Shown here: positions 34,725-42,965 of the stretch, piece by piece
Position numbering within the stretch: the stretch's first letter is position 1
How the letters are laid out: the number at the start of each line of letters is the position of its first letter
NCBI GenBank assembly: GCA_014801815.1
Contig: JAAVDM010000043.1
Location: 55,036 to 119,035 of the forward strand
DNA from: Bacteroides sp.
GTDB lineage: Bacteria > Bacteroidota > Bacteroidia > Bacteroidales > Muribaculaceae
Length of the DNA stretch: 64,000 bases
Direction of reading: 5' to 3'
Position numbers and translations under genes: made by a program
Notes under the pieces: generated by a model
The model's database searches: none
What the model saw: the letters and a program-made list of their open reading frames with translations, nothing else
What the model was told of the DNA's origin: nothing

Positions 34725-35294
34725 ATGGAATACCGAGACGAAAATTTTGACAGCGAAGTCGAGTTTGTAGCCCGACACTGGCGGCAGGACGCTTTTGAGC
34801 CGAAACAGGCTATGGAGCGTGCCGGTCTTGTCGGGTCTGTGCGTGGCCAGAGTGTATGGTCTCGCTTGTTCGGACGGTCATATCGAACTGTTAACCGTGA
34901 TGATGTGACGTCTCAACCGGGACGTCGGCGCGTATGGACTGCCGCTGCATCGGCGGCTGTTGTACTTATGGCTGCAGCTGCAGGTCTTTATCTGGGATTG
35001 AAACCTTCTGAGCCGACTGTTGTCGAAATGCCTCCTGTAACTGTCGAAACAGTGGCATGTGATACCATACAACAGCCACAACGTATGCAGGTGAAACGTA
35101 TAGAGTTTGAAAATGCTTCGTTGGCTGAGGTGACAGCAGCTATTGAAAGTACTTACGGTGTGACTCTGGAGAATGTACCGGTAGCATCTGAACAGCGTAT
35201 CACAATGAGTTATTCAGGCACGGCTGATGATGTAGTCGAAACACTGAACGAACTGTTCAGTCTGCATATCACTATCTCAGACGATGACCGATAA
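34725..35294 (+). CDS. Short DUF4974 anti-sigma-type membrane protein
   Basis: 189 aa. A charged cytosolic N-terminus (about 1-65), one transmembrane helix (about 69-88, AAASAAVVLMAAAAGLYLG) and a periplasmic DUF4974 domain (about 120-189, VKRIEFENASLAEVTAAIE and LNELFSLHITISDD). The large central FecR beta domain of ordinary 300-350 aa anti-sigma factors is absent, so this is a miniature form. It should relay the state of the TonB receptor to the ECF sigma factor at 32057. The 230-nt gap before it has runs of T and A but no clear promoter. Confidence 0.72.
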   Translation: MEYRDENFDSEVEFVARHWRQDAFEPKQAMERAGLVGSVRGQSVWSRLFGRSYRTVNRDDVTSQPGRRRVWTAAASAAVVLMAAAAGLYLGLKPSEPTVVEMPPVTVETVACDTIQQPQRMQVKRIEFENASLAEVTAAIESTYGVTLENVPVASEQRITMSYSGTADDVVETLNELFSLHITISDDDR

Positions 35295-35339
35295 TCTGAC
35301 TGACCCTTAATCTCAACTATATATATATTTGCTTTCAAC

Positions 35340-37982
35340 ATGACACGACGTACACTACTGACCCTCGCGGCTACGGTGTCACTCCAGCTCTCCATGCTTG
35401 CAGAGAATGTGACTATCAGTGCCCGTGACCGTGAGGCCAGTGTCGTGTTTGCCGAAATAATGAGGCAGACCGACAAAAATTTCATTTATGACCCCGAACT
35501 ACTGAAAAATCTGCGCGTGAGCGTAGTGGCAAAGAACGAACCGCTCGAAAAGGTACTTGAACGTATGTTGGCTCCTTTAGGAGTAGGCTATCGTATAAAA
35601 GGCCGGAATATACTTCTTAGTCGCCGGGCGCTACCGAAACAGACTCCTCAATACACTGTGAGCGGCTTCGTGCGTGAACAGGGTAGCGGCGAGGCTCTGA
35701 TAGGAGCTTTAGTCACCGACACACTGACACGACACTTTGCACAAACAAACAGCAAGGGTTTCTATACACTTACCATACCGGCAGGAAAAGCGGTGCTGAG
35801 AACCGTCTACCCCGGATTTGAACCGGTGGTCACCGATCTTGGTAACGTGCGTTCTAAAACTCGTGCCGACATCGAGTTGGAACTGCTTCACACTCTGCAA
35901 GGAATAGAAGTCACGGAAACACGCAATCATCTGCTGGCGATGGGATCAAGTCGTATAGGTGCGACCAATCTTTCAGCTTCGACCATTGCGGCTACACCTA
36001 CGCTGCTCGGTGAGAGTGACATTATAAAAGTGCTTCAGCTTGAACCGGGTGTCTCGGCAGGTACTGAAGGTCTGGCTGGAATGTATGTTCACGGTGGCAA
36101 CGGAGACGAGAATATGTATATGCTTGACAACGTACCACTTTATCAGGTAAATCATCTCGGAGGTCTTTTCTCGGCTTTCAATACCGAAGCTATAAAGAAC
36201 GCTGATTTTTACAAATCATCATTTCCTGCACGTTATGACGGACGACTTTCATCATATCTTGATGTACACACCAAAGACGGTTCACTCAGTGAGCATCACG
36301 GTTCGTTTACATTAGGTCTTATATCAGGCACTCTCAACATTGACGGCCCGCTGAAGCGAGGCCGCACAAGCTATTCGTTAGCCGTGAGACGTTCGTGGCT
36401 CGATGTACTTTCTATACCCACGTTGGCGATAGCAGGTCATTATATGAAGGATAGCAAACCAAAATTCGGATATGCTCTGACTGATGTGAATGCCAAAATC
36501 AATCATCATTTCTCAGATCGCAGTCGTGCCTATGCTATGTTCTATTGGGGTAATGATTATCTGCGTGCCGGCACTGAGGAAGTGGAAAGTTACGACACAG
36601 AGTTCAATGGACTGTATCTCGGTAATTTCAATTGGGGTAATCTGGTTGCTTCCGGTGGCTGGAATTATGTATTCAGTCCGAAACTTTACGGTGAGCTTAC
36701 AGCAACTTTCACACATTATAGCTCGGTGCTAAAATATAAGGAACATGAGCAGTGGTATGAGAAAGACAAACTCACTGATTACATGTTTGAGGAAACAAAA
36801 GATCACAATGCCATAACCGATTGGATAGGGCGCGGTGATTTTGAATGGAGCGTTTCCAACATACAGAAGATAACTTTCGGATGTTCATATATACACCATA
36901 CCTTTATGCCTCTGCGCAGTAGCCATCGTATCAATATGTCGGAATCCGATCTCTATACCGAACGTCCAGGAGTGAATTATGCTGCAAATGAATTTAATCT
37001 CTATGCCGGTGATGATATCAGTCTTTTCGATAAACTGCGTGTGGAGGCCGGAGCACATTTCAGTCTTTATCATATTGAAGGTAAAACATTTACTCATCTT
37101 TCACCACGTATATCGGCACGTCTGAGTATAGTGCCCGGTATGGCTGTCAAAGCGGCTTACGACAATACGGTACAGTATGTGCATCAGTTAGTTCAGGGTA
37201 CAATATCTTTGCCCAGTGACCAGTGGGTGCCGGTGACAGCAAACTGGAAACCACAGACTGCGGATAAGGTATCAGCCGGTATTTACTGGTCAGCCGGCTA
37301 CCGTTGGACTCTCTCAGCTGAGGGATATTGGAAATGGATGCGTAATATATTGGAGTATAAAGACGATTTTTATCTCAGTATGATTACTGACGGCTGGGAT
37401 ACCAATATAACCTCCGGTAGCGGCCGCGCACGTGGTATTGACTTCAAAGCGGTTTTCGATGCCGGGCCAATTACTACCCAGGCATCATATTCATTGTTAT
37501 GGGCAGATCGGAAATTTGCTGAAAAGAACAGTGGTCAGCGCTATCCTGCTATGTTTGACAATCGTCATAAGATAAATCTAATGTTTAATTGGCATATCAA
37601 CGATCGCTGGGATCTTAATGCTACGTGGACCGGAATGAGTGGCAACCGCATCACTCTGTCTACAATGAATTGGGAAGACCCCGGTCTCGGCCCGTGGCAT
37701 TTCGACATGACTATGCCGGAAAGTCTCAATAATTATCGTCTGCCGTTCTATCACCGTCTTGACCTTGGTGCTGTGCGGCGCACACAACGCGGCCATTGGA
37801 CTTTCAGCCTTTACAATGCCTATTGCAATATGAACGTCATAGGTGTTGTACGGAGCACAAGTGATGAAGGAGAATTTGTGGAAGTAAGACCCGGTGTGAT
37901 AACTTCTTCTTATAAAAATGTATTCAAATATTTACGTCTATTACCTATAATTCCTTCCATATCATACACATGGATATTCTGA
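35340..37982 (+). CDS. STN-domain TonB-dependent outer-membrane receptor
   Basis: 880 aa. Signal peptide, then an STN signalling domain (about 22-100, VTISARDREASVVFAEIM ... GRNILLSRR), a carboxypeptidase-like beta domain (about 104-180, SGFVREQGSGEALIGALV), a plug domain (about 215-330, LLGESDIIKVLQLEPGVSA ... LDNVPLYQVNHLGG) and a 22-strand barrel ending in an aromatic residue (YTWIF). The STN domain lets the receptor signal through the DUF4974 protein to the ECF sigma factor. It imports an unknown ligand together with the DUF4249 lipoprotein, whose gene overlaps its end by 13 nt. Confidence 0.88.
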   Translation: MTRRTLLTLAATVSLQLSMLAENVTISARDREASVVFAEIMRQTDKNFIYDPELLKNLRVSVVAKNEPLEKVLERMLAPLGVGYRIKGRNILLSRRALPKQTPQYTVSGFVREQGSGEALIGALVTDTLTRHFAQTNSKGFYTLTIPAGKAVLRTVYPGFEPVVTDLGNVRSKTRADIELELLHTLQGIEVTETRNHLLAMGSSRIGATNLSASTIAATPTLLGESDIIKVLQLEPGVSAGTEGLAGMYVHGGNGDENMYMLDNVPLYQVNHLGGLFSAFNTEAIKNADFYKSSFPARYDGRLSSYLDVHTKDGSLSEHHGSFTLGLISGTLNIDGPLKRGRTSYSLAVRRSWLDVLSIPTLAIAGHYMKDSKPKFGYALTDVNAKINHHFSDRSRAYAMFYWGNDYLRAGTEEVESYDTEFNGLYLGNFNWGNLVASGGWNYVFSPKLYGELTATFTHYSSVLKYKEHEQWYEKDKLTDYMFEETKDHNAITDWIGRGDFEWSVSNIQKITFGCSYIHHTFMPLRSSHRINMSESDLYTERPGVNYAANEFNLYAGDDISLFDKLRVEAGAHFSLYHIEGKTFTHLSPRISARLSIVPGMAVKAAYDNTVQYVHQLVQGTISLPSDQWVPVTANWKPQTADKVSAGIYWSAGYRWTLSAEGYWKWMRNILEYKDDFYLSMITDGWDTNITSGSGRARGIDFKAVFDAGPITTQASYSLLWADRKFAEKNSGQRYPAMFDNRHKINLMFNWHINDRWDLNATWTGMSGNRITLSTMNWEDPGLGPWHFDMTMPESLNNYRLPFYHRLDLGAVRRTQRGHWTFSLYNAYCNMNVIGVVRSTSDEGEFVEVRPGVITSSYKNVFKYLRLLPIIPSISYTWIF

Positions 37983-39067
37983 AATTTATTATATCATTTA
38001 TCCCTGCAGCTGTGCGCGGCATAATTATAATTCTATTGTGTGGCCTGTTGTCAGGCTGTTATACCGAGTTTGATCCTGATATCCGTCAGCCTGAGGTGTT
38101 GTGCCTCAATTCGGAAATTATAGCCGGAAGTCCGGTTGAGGTGCGTGTGACACATACATGGCGTTATACTGACGAGCCTATAAATGAATATAATGATGAC
38201 ATGGCGGTGACTGATGCAGAAGTAAGTCTTTACGTAAACGGTTGTGAATATGAACAGTTGCAACCGACGGAGCGTGAAATAATGCAGTATGGTTATCCGT
38301 ATGTGTACCATTACTATCAGGGAACATATTGTCCCAAGGCCGGTGACGAATTACGTATTGTAGCTGTCAGCGAACGTTATGGCAGTGCGGAGGGAGAAAC
38401 TAGAGTGCCTGCAGCTCCTGTGATAGAAAAGACAGAATGGAAATTAGGGTCTCCAAAGATTAATAACCATACACTGCAGTGTACTCTTGACGTACATATC
38501 TATTTGCATGATGTCGCTGACACTAAAGACTATTATATGTTCGGTTATGATATCGTAAATCCTTCCGTACCCGGTGAGCCGATATTTTTCCCGGATACAG
38601 CCGAATGGATAACACCATACATGTACGGTATACTTTCGTGTTACACACTTGACTATTCACACGAACCGATATTTTCCGAATATATGTCGGCTTTTGAGAT
38701 GATTAACGGGAGTATTGGCTACACTATGTTTTCCGATGTACAATTCTCAGGAAGCACATACCCTCTGCATATAATTTTTACTCTTGAACACTATATTGAG
38801 AGTAACGATATAGAAGAACTTTGGCACTCGGTGATGCATCTTAAAATATCATCGCTTTCACTGTCATACTATAATCATCTTATGACTTTGTGGCAATTTG
38901 ACGAGGGTATAGCCGGTATGCTCGGTGAGGTCGGTCTCGGCACACCGGTTCACGGTTATTCCAATGTTTCAACCCGAGCAGGTATCGTAGCTGCAGGTAA
39001 CATTTCGGATATTGCTCTTGACCTTGGTGATGCTCTTAAAGAGATGTGGGGACAGACACAAAAATAG
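37970..39067 (+). CDS. DUF4249 lipoprotein
   Basis: 365 aa. The N-terminal hydrophobic stretch ends in LLCGLLSGC, a lipoprotein signal, followed by a beta-rich domain (VEVRVTHTWRYTDEP, DAEVSLYVNG, DELRIVAVSERYGSAEGET) typical of DUF4249. These lipoproteins are encoded next to TonB receptors with STN domains and likely cap or present ligand to them. The start lies inside the receptor gene (13-nt overlap), so translation is probably coupled. An internal start further on would lose the signal peptide. Confidence 0.82.
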   Translation: MDILKFIISFIPAAVRGIIIILLCGLLSGCYTEFDPDIRQPEVLCLNSEIIAGSPVEVRVTHTWRYTDEPINEYNDDMAVTDAEVSLYVNGCEYEQLQPTEREIMQYGYPYVYHYYQGTYCPKAGDELRIVAVSERYGSAEGETRVPAAPVIEKTEWKLGSPKINNHTLQCTLDVHIYLHDVADTKDYYMFGYDIVNPSVPGEPIFFPDTAEWITPYMYGILSCYTLDYSHEPIFSEYMSAFEMINGSIGYTMFSDVQFSGSTYPLHIIFTLEHYIESNDIEELWHSVMHLKISSLSLSYYNHLMTLWQFDEGIAGMLGEVGLGTPVHGYSNVSTRAGIVAAGNISDIALDLGDALKEMWGQTQK

Positions 39068-39540
39068 ATTAGATGATATTTAAGTCGAATGATTATCCTT
39101 TTACTTTTAGTTTGTAATTATTTGTAAATTATAAATTTTTAGGACATAGAATTTTTATATTCCGAACAATTTTGACTAATTTTGCAATTAGATTAGTAGC
39201 GTTCAATCCAATACGTTTTGGTAAAATAAGAAACGTTATGATATCGTTAATTTTTTAAGAGTTACTTAAGTGGGTGAACATCTTAGAACTATAATATCCT
39301 TAGTCTGCACGATAGAAACTCATAACATAGCCCGATCTAATATCAGCCGAAATTTTACAGACAGTTTCGTAGAGTATGGTACCGGTGAGTATAATAGTAG
39401 AGCTGTAGTCATCTGTTCTTGAGTATTCTCCGAAGCATTTCAGTAATGTTGAGATGTGAGTAATAACAGGGTAGCTTGCAACATACGGGGTTATATAGAA
39501 ATCGTGTCGTATATATTATAGGATTAATTGATTGGCCACT
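39068..39540. other. Intergenic region with a promoter, a truncated leader copy and a solo repeat end
   Basis: No ORF of note. A -7 box TAATTTTG at 39177-39184 is followed by a short segment that resembles the leader of the 39571 peptide gene: AAAATAAGAAACGTTATGA (39222-39240) against AAAGATAAAAACGTTATGA. The would-be ORF stops after six codons, where the sequence TAATTTTTTAAGAGTTACTT (39248-39267), a solo end of the inverted-repeat element, begins. The remaining 270 nt show nothing I recognise. Confidence 0.4.
39248..39267 (+). repeat. Solo end of the terminal-inverted-repeat element
   Basis: TAATTTTTTAAGAGTTACTT, matching the right end of copy B (TAATTTTTAAGAGCTACTT) with one extra T and one substitution. 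No partner end within 200 nt. Confidence 0.5.
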
Positions 39541-39548
39541 TAATTTTG
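39541..39548 (+). promoter_or_regulatory. Promoter -7 box of the peptide gene
   Basis: TAATTTTG fits TAnnTTTG and lies 22 nt before the ATG at 39571. Confidence 0.6.
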
Positions 39549-39570
39549 TACCATCAAAGATAAAAACGTT

Positions 39571-39699
39571 ATGAACGAGAAGAGAACAAAAGAACCTTAT
39601 GTTAAACCGCAATCCGAAATCGTAGAGCTTGAACTTGAGCAGCCCATACTCAGTGGGAGCGCACCTGATTTCGGTAATGGAGGAAGATGGGGTTTTTAA
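39571..39699 (+). CDS. 42-aa leader-like peptide, candidate modified or exported peptide precursor
   Basis: The sequence opens MNEKRTKEPYVKPQSEIVEL, continues ELEQPILSGS and ends APDFGNGGRWGF. The pattern YVKPxxEIVELELEQPILSGS recalls widespread but unexplained small Bacteroidales peptides: a conserved leader with a short Ser/Gly boundary, then a variable Gly- and aromatic-rich tail. Own promoter (39541-39548). Ten nt after its stop began the fimbrillin-like gene now split by an IS, and an HPr-kinase-like protein and a peptide-type ABC transporter lie downstream, the kind of neighbours found with ribosomal peptide products. Whether the tail is cleaved or modified is not known. Confidence 0.6.
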   Translation: MNEKRTKEPYVKPQSEIVELELEQPILSGSAPDFGNGGRWGF

Positions 39700-39709
39700 C
39701 ATAACACTG

Positions 39710-39740
39710 ATGAGAATTTCAATGAAAATAAGGAGCATTT
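39710..39740 (+). pseudogene. Severed 5' end of the fimbrillin-family lipoprotein gene
   Basis: ATG at 39710 starts codons MRISMKIRS and is interrupted by the IS at 39741. Removing the IS and one copy of the 9-bp duplication joins this in frame to the sequence from 40971 (YKMLPLLSVLCACQSE), rebuilding a lipoprotein signal peptide. Confidence 0.75.
39732..39740 (+). repeat. Target site duplication, left copy
   Basis: GGAGCATTT, identical to 40962-40970 on the other side of the IS. Nine bp fits the IS4 family. Confidence 0.8.
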
Positions 39741-40961
39741 TTTAGTAGATGACAAAAATTGAAATTATGCTGTTAAATATCTAATTTTCTATTGGTAAAA
39801 TTTGCAAAAGATCCCTGGAAGATAGTAATTTAAAGGAAAAGTTTGCCGACTTTTCTCCATGAGAACTACTAATTCCAAGGACTTGGTCAAAGTTAATCAA
39901 ATCCTGCCGATTATGCAAGAGCATTTTGGAAAAACAATGAATCTGGCACGCATCAAACTGATGGCGTTCCTTCTCCCCGCCCTCTGCGTGGTGCAGACTG
40001 TCAGCCTCCATAAACTGGCCTGTGCCTTGCCCACTTCGGTTGAGAAGGATTCCAATCTGCGGCGCCTCCAAAGATTCTTTGCCAACTATGCCCTGGATCT
40101 CGACATCATCGCACGGATGATATTCTGTCTGCTGCCTGTAAAAGACAGCCTTGTTCTCAGTATGGACCGCACCAACTGGAAGTTCGGAGATTTCAACATC
40201 AATATCCTCAGGCTTGGCATCACCTACAAGGGAATTGCCTTCTCGCTGATATTCAAATTGCTGCCGAAGAGAGGCAACTCCAATTGGGAGGAGAGGAAGG
40301 AGATTATGGAACGCTTCGTGAGACTGTCCGGTACGGACTGCATTGATTGCCTTGTGGCCGACCGTGAGTTTATCGGAAAGGAATGGATCGGATGGCTCAA
40401 TACCATGAGGATTCGTTATTATATTCGGATGCGACAGAATTTCCGGGTCATAAAACCCTCCACCGGAGAGAGACTCCACGCATGGTGGCTCTTCAATGAC
40501 CTCCGGGTGGGACAGGAGAAGTTCCATTACAAGCTTTTCCTCCACAAAGGTGAGTATGTCTATCTGGCAGGCAGCCGTATCAAAACTCCGATGGAGTTCC
40601 GGAGCTTCAGATCCTCATATGCTTCAATAGAGCCGAGAGCGCGATTCAGACGTATAAAAAACACTGGGAGATTGAGACGGCCTTCAAGGCCATGAAGTCC
40701 TCCGGTTTCAATATCGAGGACACCCATATGCGCGACATAGTGCGTATCGCAAGACTGGTTGCAATAGTATGTGTAGCGCTGGTATGGGCGTATCTCGTTG
40801 GTGAGCATAAAGATATAAATATTAGACCGATAAGAGTCCTGAAACATGGAAGAAAGGCGAAGTCGCTTGTCAAGTATGGATTGGAAGAGATCGCAACCAT
40901 GCTCATGCGACCGAGTTATAACCCAAAATTCGATGTTTTCAAATTTTTGTCATGTACTTAG
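39741..40961 (+). mobile_element. IS4-family insertion sequence, 1221 bp
   Basis: Imperfect terminal inverted repeats: left TTTAGTAGATGACAAAAATT, right (inverted) CTAAGTACATGACAAAAATT. Flanked by the 9-bp duplication GGAGCATTT. Carries one transposase gene split by a frameshift. The transposase stop codon TAG forms the last three bases of the element. Inserted in the signal-peptide codons of the fimbrillin-like gene. The intact duplication suggests recent insertion. Confidence 0.88.
39859..40961 (+). pseudogene. IS4-family transposase, frameshifted
   Basis: Frame 1 (39859-40695) contains catalytic Asp in VLSMDRTNWKFGD and CLVADREFIGKEW. After AGSRIK the reading stays in the wrong frame; the other frame gives SDGVPELQILICFNRAESA, then YKKHWEIETAFKAMKSSGFN with the catalytic Glu of the YREK-type motif, and runs to 40961. 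The switch falls at ATCAAAACTCC (near 40580), where one extra A would restore the frame. Without a frameshift the product lacks the third catalytic residue. Programmed frameshifting on such a short A run seems unlikely, so the copy is probably dead, or there is a base error. Confidence 0.82.
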
Positions 40962-42040
40962 GGAGCATTTATAAAATGCTTCCGTTGTTGTCAGTATTAT
41001 GTGCATGTCAATCGGAAGTTCCTCAGGAAGACATTGTTCCTAAACGTGTCATTACGGTTAGAGCCTCTCTTCCTGACACTGACGTTACACGTGCACAGAT
41101 AACGTACGGTAATACGGATATTGATAAGGAGATATTCATGTGGGATGAAAAGGACTGGATTACCGCTTTCAATCTTACAAGATTATCTGAATATCCTGAA
41201 GGTGTAGAATTGGAAACTGTGGAAATTAATGGAAAAAATGCTGTATTCGAATCAGTACTTGCAGTTAATACACCCTTCCAAATCAAAGCCGGAGATCTGA
41301 TATTTGTAAATTATTGGGAAACACGTAGGAAATACGCTTCGGATAGTATCTCTTTTGATGAACGCAATATTTTTACAATAGATGTTGGAACTGAGGCTAA
41401 TAAACCTCAGATGATAGTAGAAAATCCGCAGGATTCTTCCTTAGCATATATGAAGTATAATCTAAGAATGTATGATATTGTAAAGGCTGTCGAAGACGAT
41501 AAGATTCCCGACTTGCATTTCAGGCATTTATCGGCAATTATGCGTATCTCGCTACGGAATGAAACCGGTAAACCCATATATCTGACAAAATTAGAGTTTT
41601 CGTATCCGGGAACAGAATCTTTTTTTAATACTACTTTATACTGTAGTGTAGATACCTCTTCAACTAACGGTAGTGGATTAATAGTCTATGAAGATGATGA
41701 TATTTTTAAGGGTTCGCAACCATACACAGATAATATAGGAACTACTATAAATGCTAAAGAGGGTACGGAAGATGCAGGAGGCTCAATACCATCCGAAGAC
41801 ACTTATGAACTTTATCTTTCCACTGTTCCCAGAATAAATAATGACAGAAAAGGAGATAGTTTAACAATAAGTCTGATAGCGGATCATGATACAAATAATC
41901 CATATTCAATAACTTTAAATGGATTTAATACTGTTATTGAAGCAGGTAAACGCTACTGGTTTGGTCTGACTGCAGTGAAGGAAAACAGTGAGAGGAAACT
42001 GATGTTTACCGCCGATTGGAAAGCACAGCATTCGGAGTAA
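40952..42040 (+). CDS. Fimbrillin-family (Mfa-like) lipoprotein with IS-derived start
   Basis: 362 aa. The present start (MYLGS) lies in the last 10 bp of the IS, and the frame continues through the duplication into the original gene. The signal sequence is now MYLGSIYKMLPLLSVLCAC; it retains the hydrophobic core and a cysteine, so it may still be exported. The mature part (VITVRASLPDTDVTRAQITY, FMWDEKDWITAFN, LHFRHLSAIMRISLRNETG) fits the fimbrillin/Mfa_like_1 family of surface structures. The native promoter is cut off by 1.2 kb of IS, so expression would depend on read-through from the IS. It once formed an operon with the 42-aa peptide gene. Ends in a terminator. Confidence 0.75.
   Translation: MYLGSIYKMLPLLSVLCACQSEVPQEDIVPKRVITVRASLPDTDVTRAQITYGNTDIDKEIFMWDEKDWITAFNLTRLSEYPEGVELETVEINGKNAVFESVLAVNTPFQIKAGDLIFVNYWETRRKYASDSISFDERNIFTIDVGTEANKPQMIVENPQDSSLAYMKYNLRMYDIVKAVEDDKIPDLHFRHLSAIMRISLRNETGKPIYLTKLEFSYPGTESFFNTTLYCSVDTSSTNGSGLIVYEDDDIFKGSQPYTDNIGTTINAKEGTEDAGGSIPSEDTYELYLSTVPRINNDRKGDSLTISLIADHDTNNPYSITLNGFNTVIEAGKRYWFGLTAVKENSERKLMFTADWKAQHSE
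40962..40970 (+). repeat. Target site duplication, right copy
   Basis: GGAGCATTT, duplicate of 39732-39740. Confidence 0.8.
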
Positions 42041-42082
42041 AGTACAGATAAATAAAAAGAAACTATTAATATTAATAAGTTG

Positions 42083-42106
42083 ACCTCGTTTATGACGAGG
42101 TTTTTA
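42083..42106 (+). terminator. Rho-independent terminator after the fimbrillin-like gene
   Basis: ACCTCG / CGAGGT stem with a 7-nt loop and a T5 tract. A conventional terminator, unlike the long palindromes elsewhere. Confidence 0.75.
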
Positions 42107-42205
42107 TATGGTATACCCGCCTGAAAAAAGCCGATGCTTCCATCACAATGGGAAATCGTCAGAAAAACAGAACGAGACTGTCAGTGGAGAGAATACACAT
42201 CATAG

Positions 42206-42965
42206 ATGATGAGTTATTTTCGTACATATCGTGTAGGTGGACATCTGTTCGCACTTGAAGCATTACCGGAACTACTGTCCGAAAGTGAGTTGGTGCCGTA
42301 TACTCCTTTTAGGGCACCCCGATGTTTCGGAGAAGAGTTGCTTTTTTTCTGTAACTTGTATGTCCGAAGTCGGATTCTTACCGGCAGTCGGCACTATGAC
42401 AGCAAAATTAGAAGATGATAACGGGTGTATGACTCTGTTCTCGCTGCCTGACGGCGGAATGTCGGTAAGTCTTGTCACTACGTCCGGCAAAGAATGTTGT
42501 CGTCTATCCATAAGCCGGGACTACAGTAAGGCAATGATGTGGATAGGGGGGAGCCTTGGAGAAAGATGTTACAGTCTTGATACTGCTCTGATGATGCTCT
42601 ATGCTTTTGCCGCTGCACCTCATGATACTATTCTCGTACATGCCTCAGCAGTTGAATATGAAGGCAGGGGGTATCTCTTTTTAGGAAAGAGCGGTACAGG
42701 TAAAAGTACTCACAGCCGTATGTGGATTGAAAATGTGGAGGGGACTAAATTGCTCAATGATGATAATCCCGTAGTGCGTATAACGGACGATAGGGTGTAC
42801 GTGTACGGTTCTCCGTGGAGCGGTAAGACACCATGTTATCTTAACCGAAGTGTTCAGACCGGCGGTGTGATTCGCTTGCATCAGGCATCATACAATCGTA
42901 TCACACAACTCACAGGAGTAAAAGCTTATGCAGCTCTTTTGCCCTCCTGTTCATTTATGAAATGA
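42206..42965 (+). pseudogene. HPr-kinase-like P-loop protein, frameshifted and C-terminally cut
   Basis: The N-terminus is read from ATG at 42206 (MMSYFRTYRVGGHLFALEAL). In a run of seven T (42342-42348) the frame is lost; with six T it would continue EELLF-SVTCMSEVGF into the longer frame. That frame has Walker A GKSGTGKSTHSRMW, NDDNPVVR, YGSPWSGK and TGGVIRLHQ, as in HPr-kinase/PEP-carboxykinase-like proteins of lasso and related peptide clusters. It ends at LLPSCSFMK, where intact relatives continue for roughly 50-70 residues. The last 4 nt overlap the ABC gene start. A shorter protein from 42237 is possible but has an unrelated first 35 residues. Confidence 0.72.

Noticed and set aside
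39781..40545. 254-codon open frame on the minus strand inside the IS
   Set aside because: It is the antisense shadow of the IS4 transposase, whose catalytic motifs are clear on the plus strand.
42237..42418. Start of the HPr-kinase-like protein at 42237
   Set aside because: The first 35 residues in that frame do not resemble the family, whereas the frame from 42206 does, up to the T7 run.
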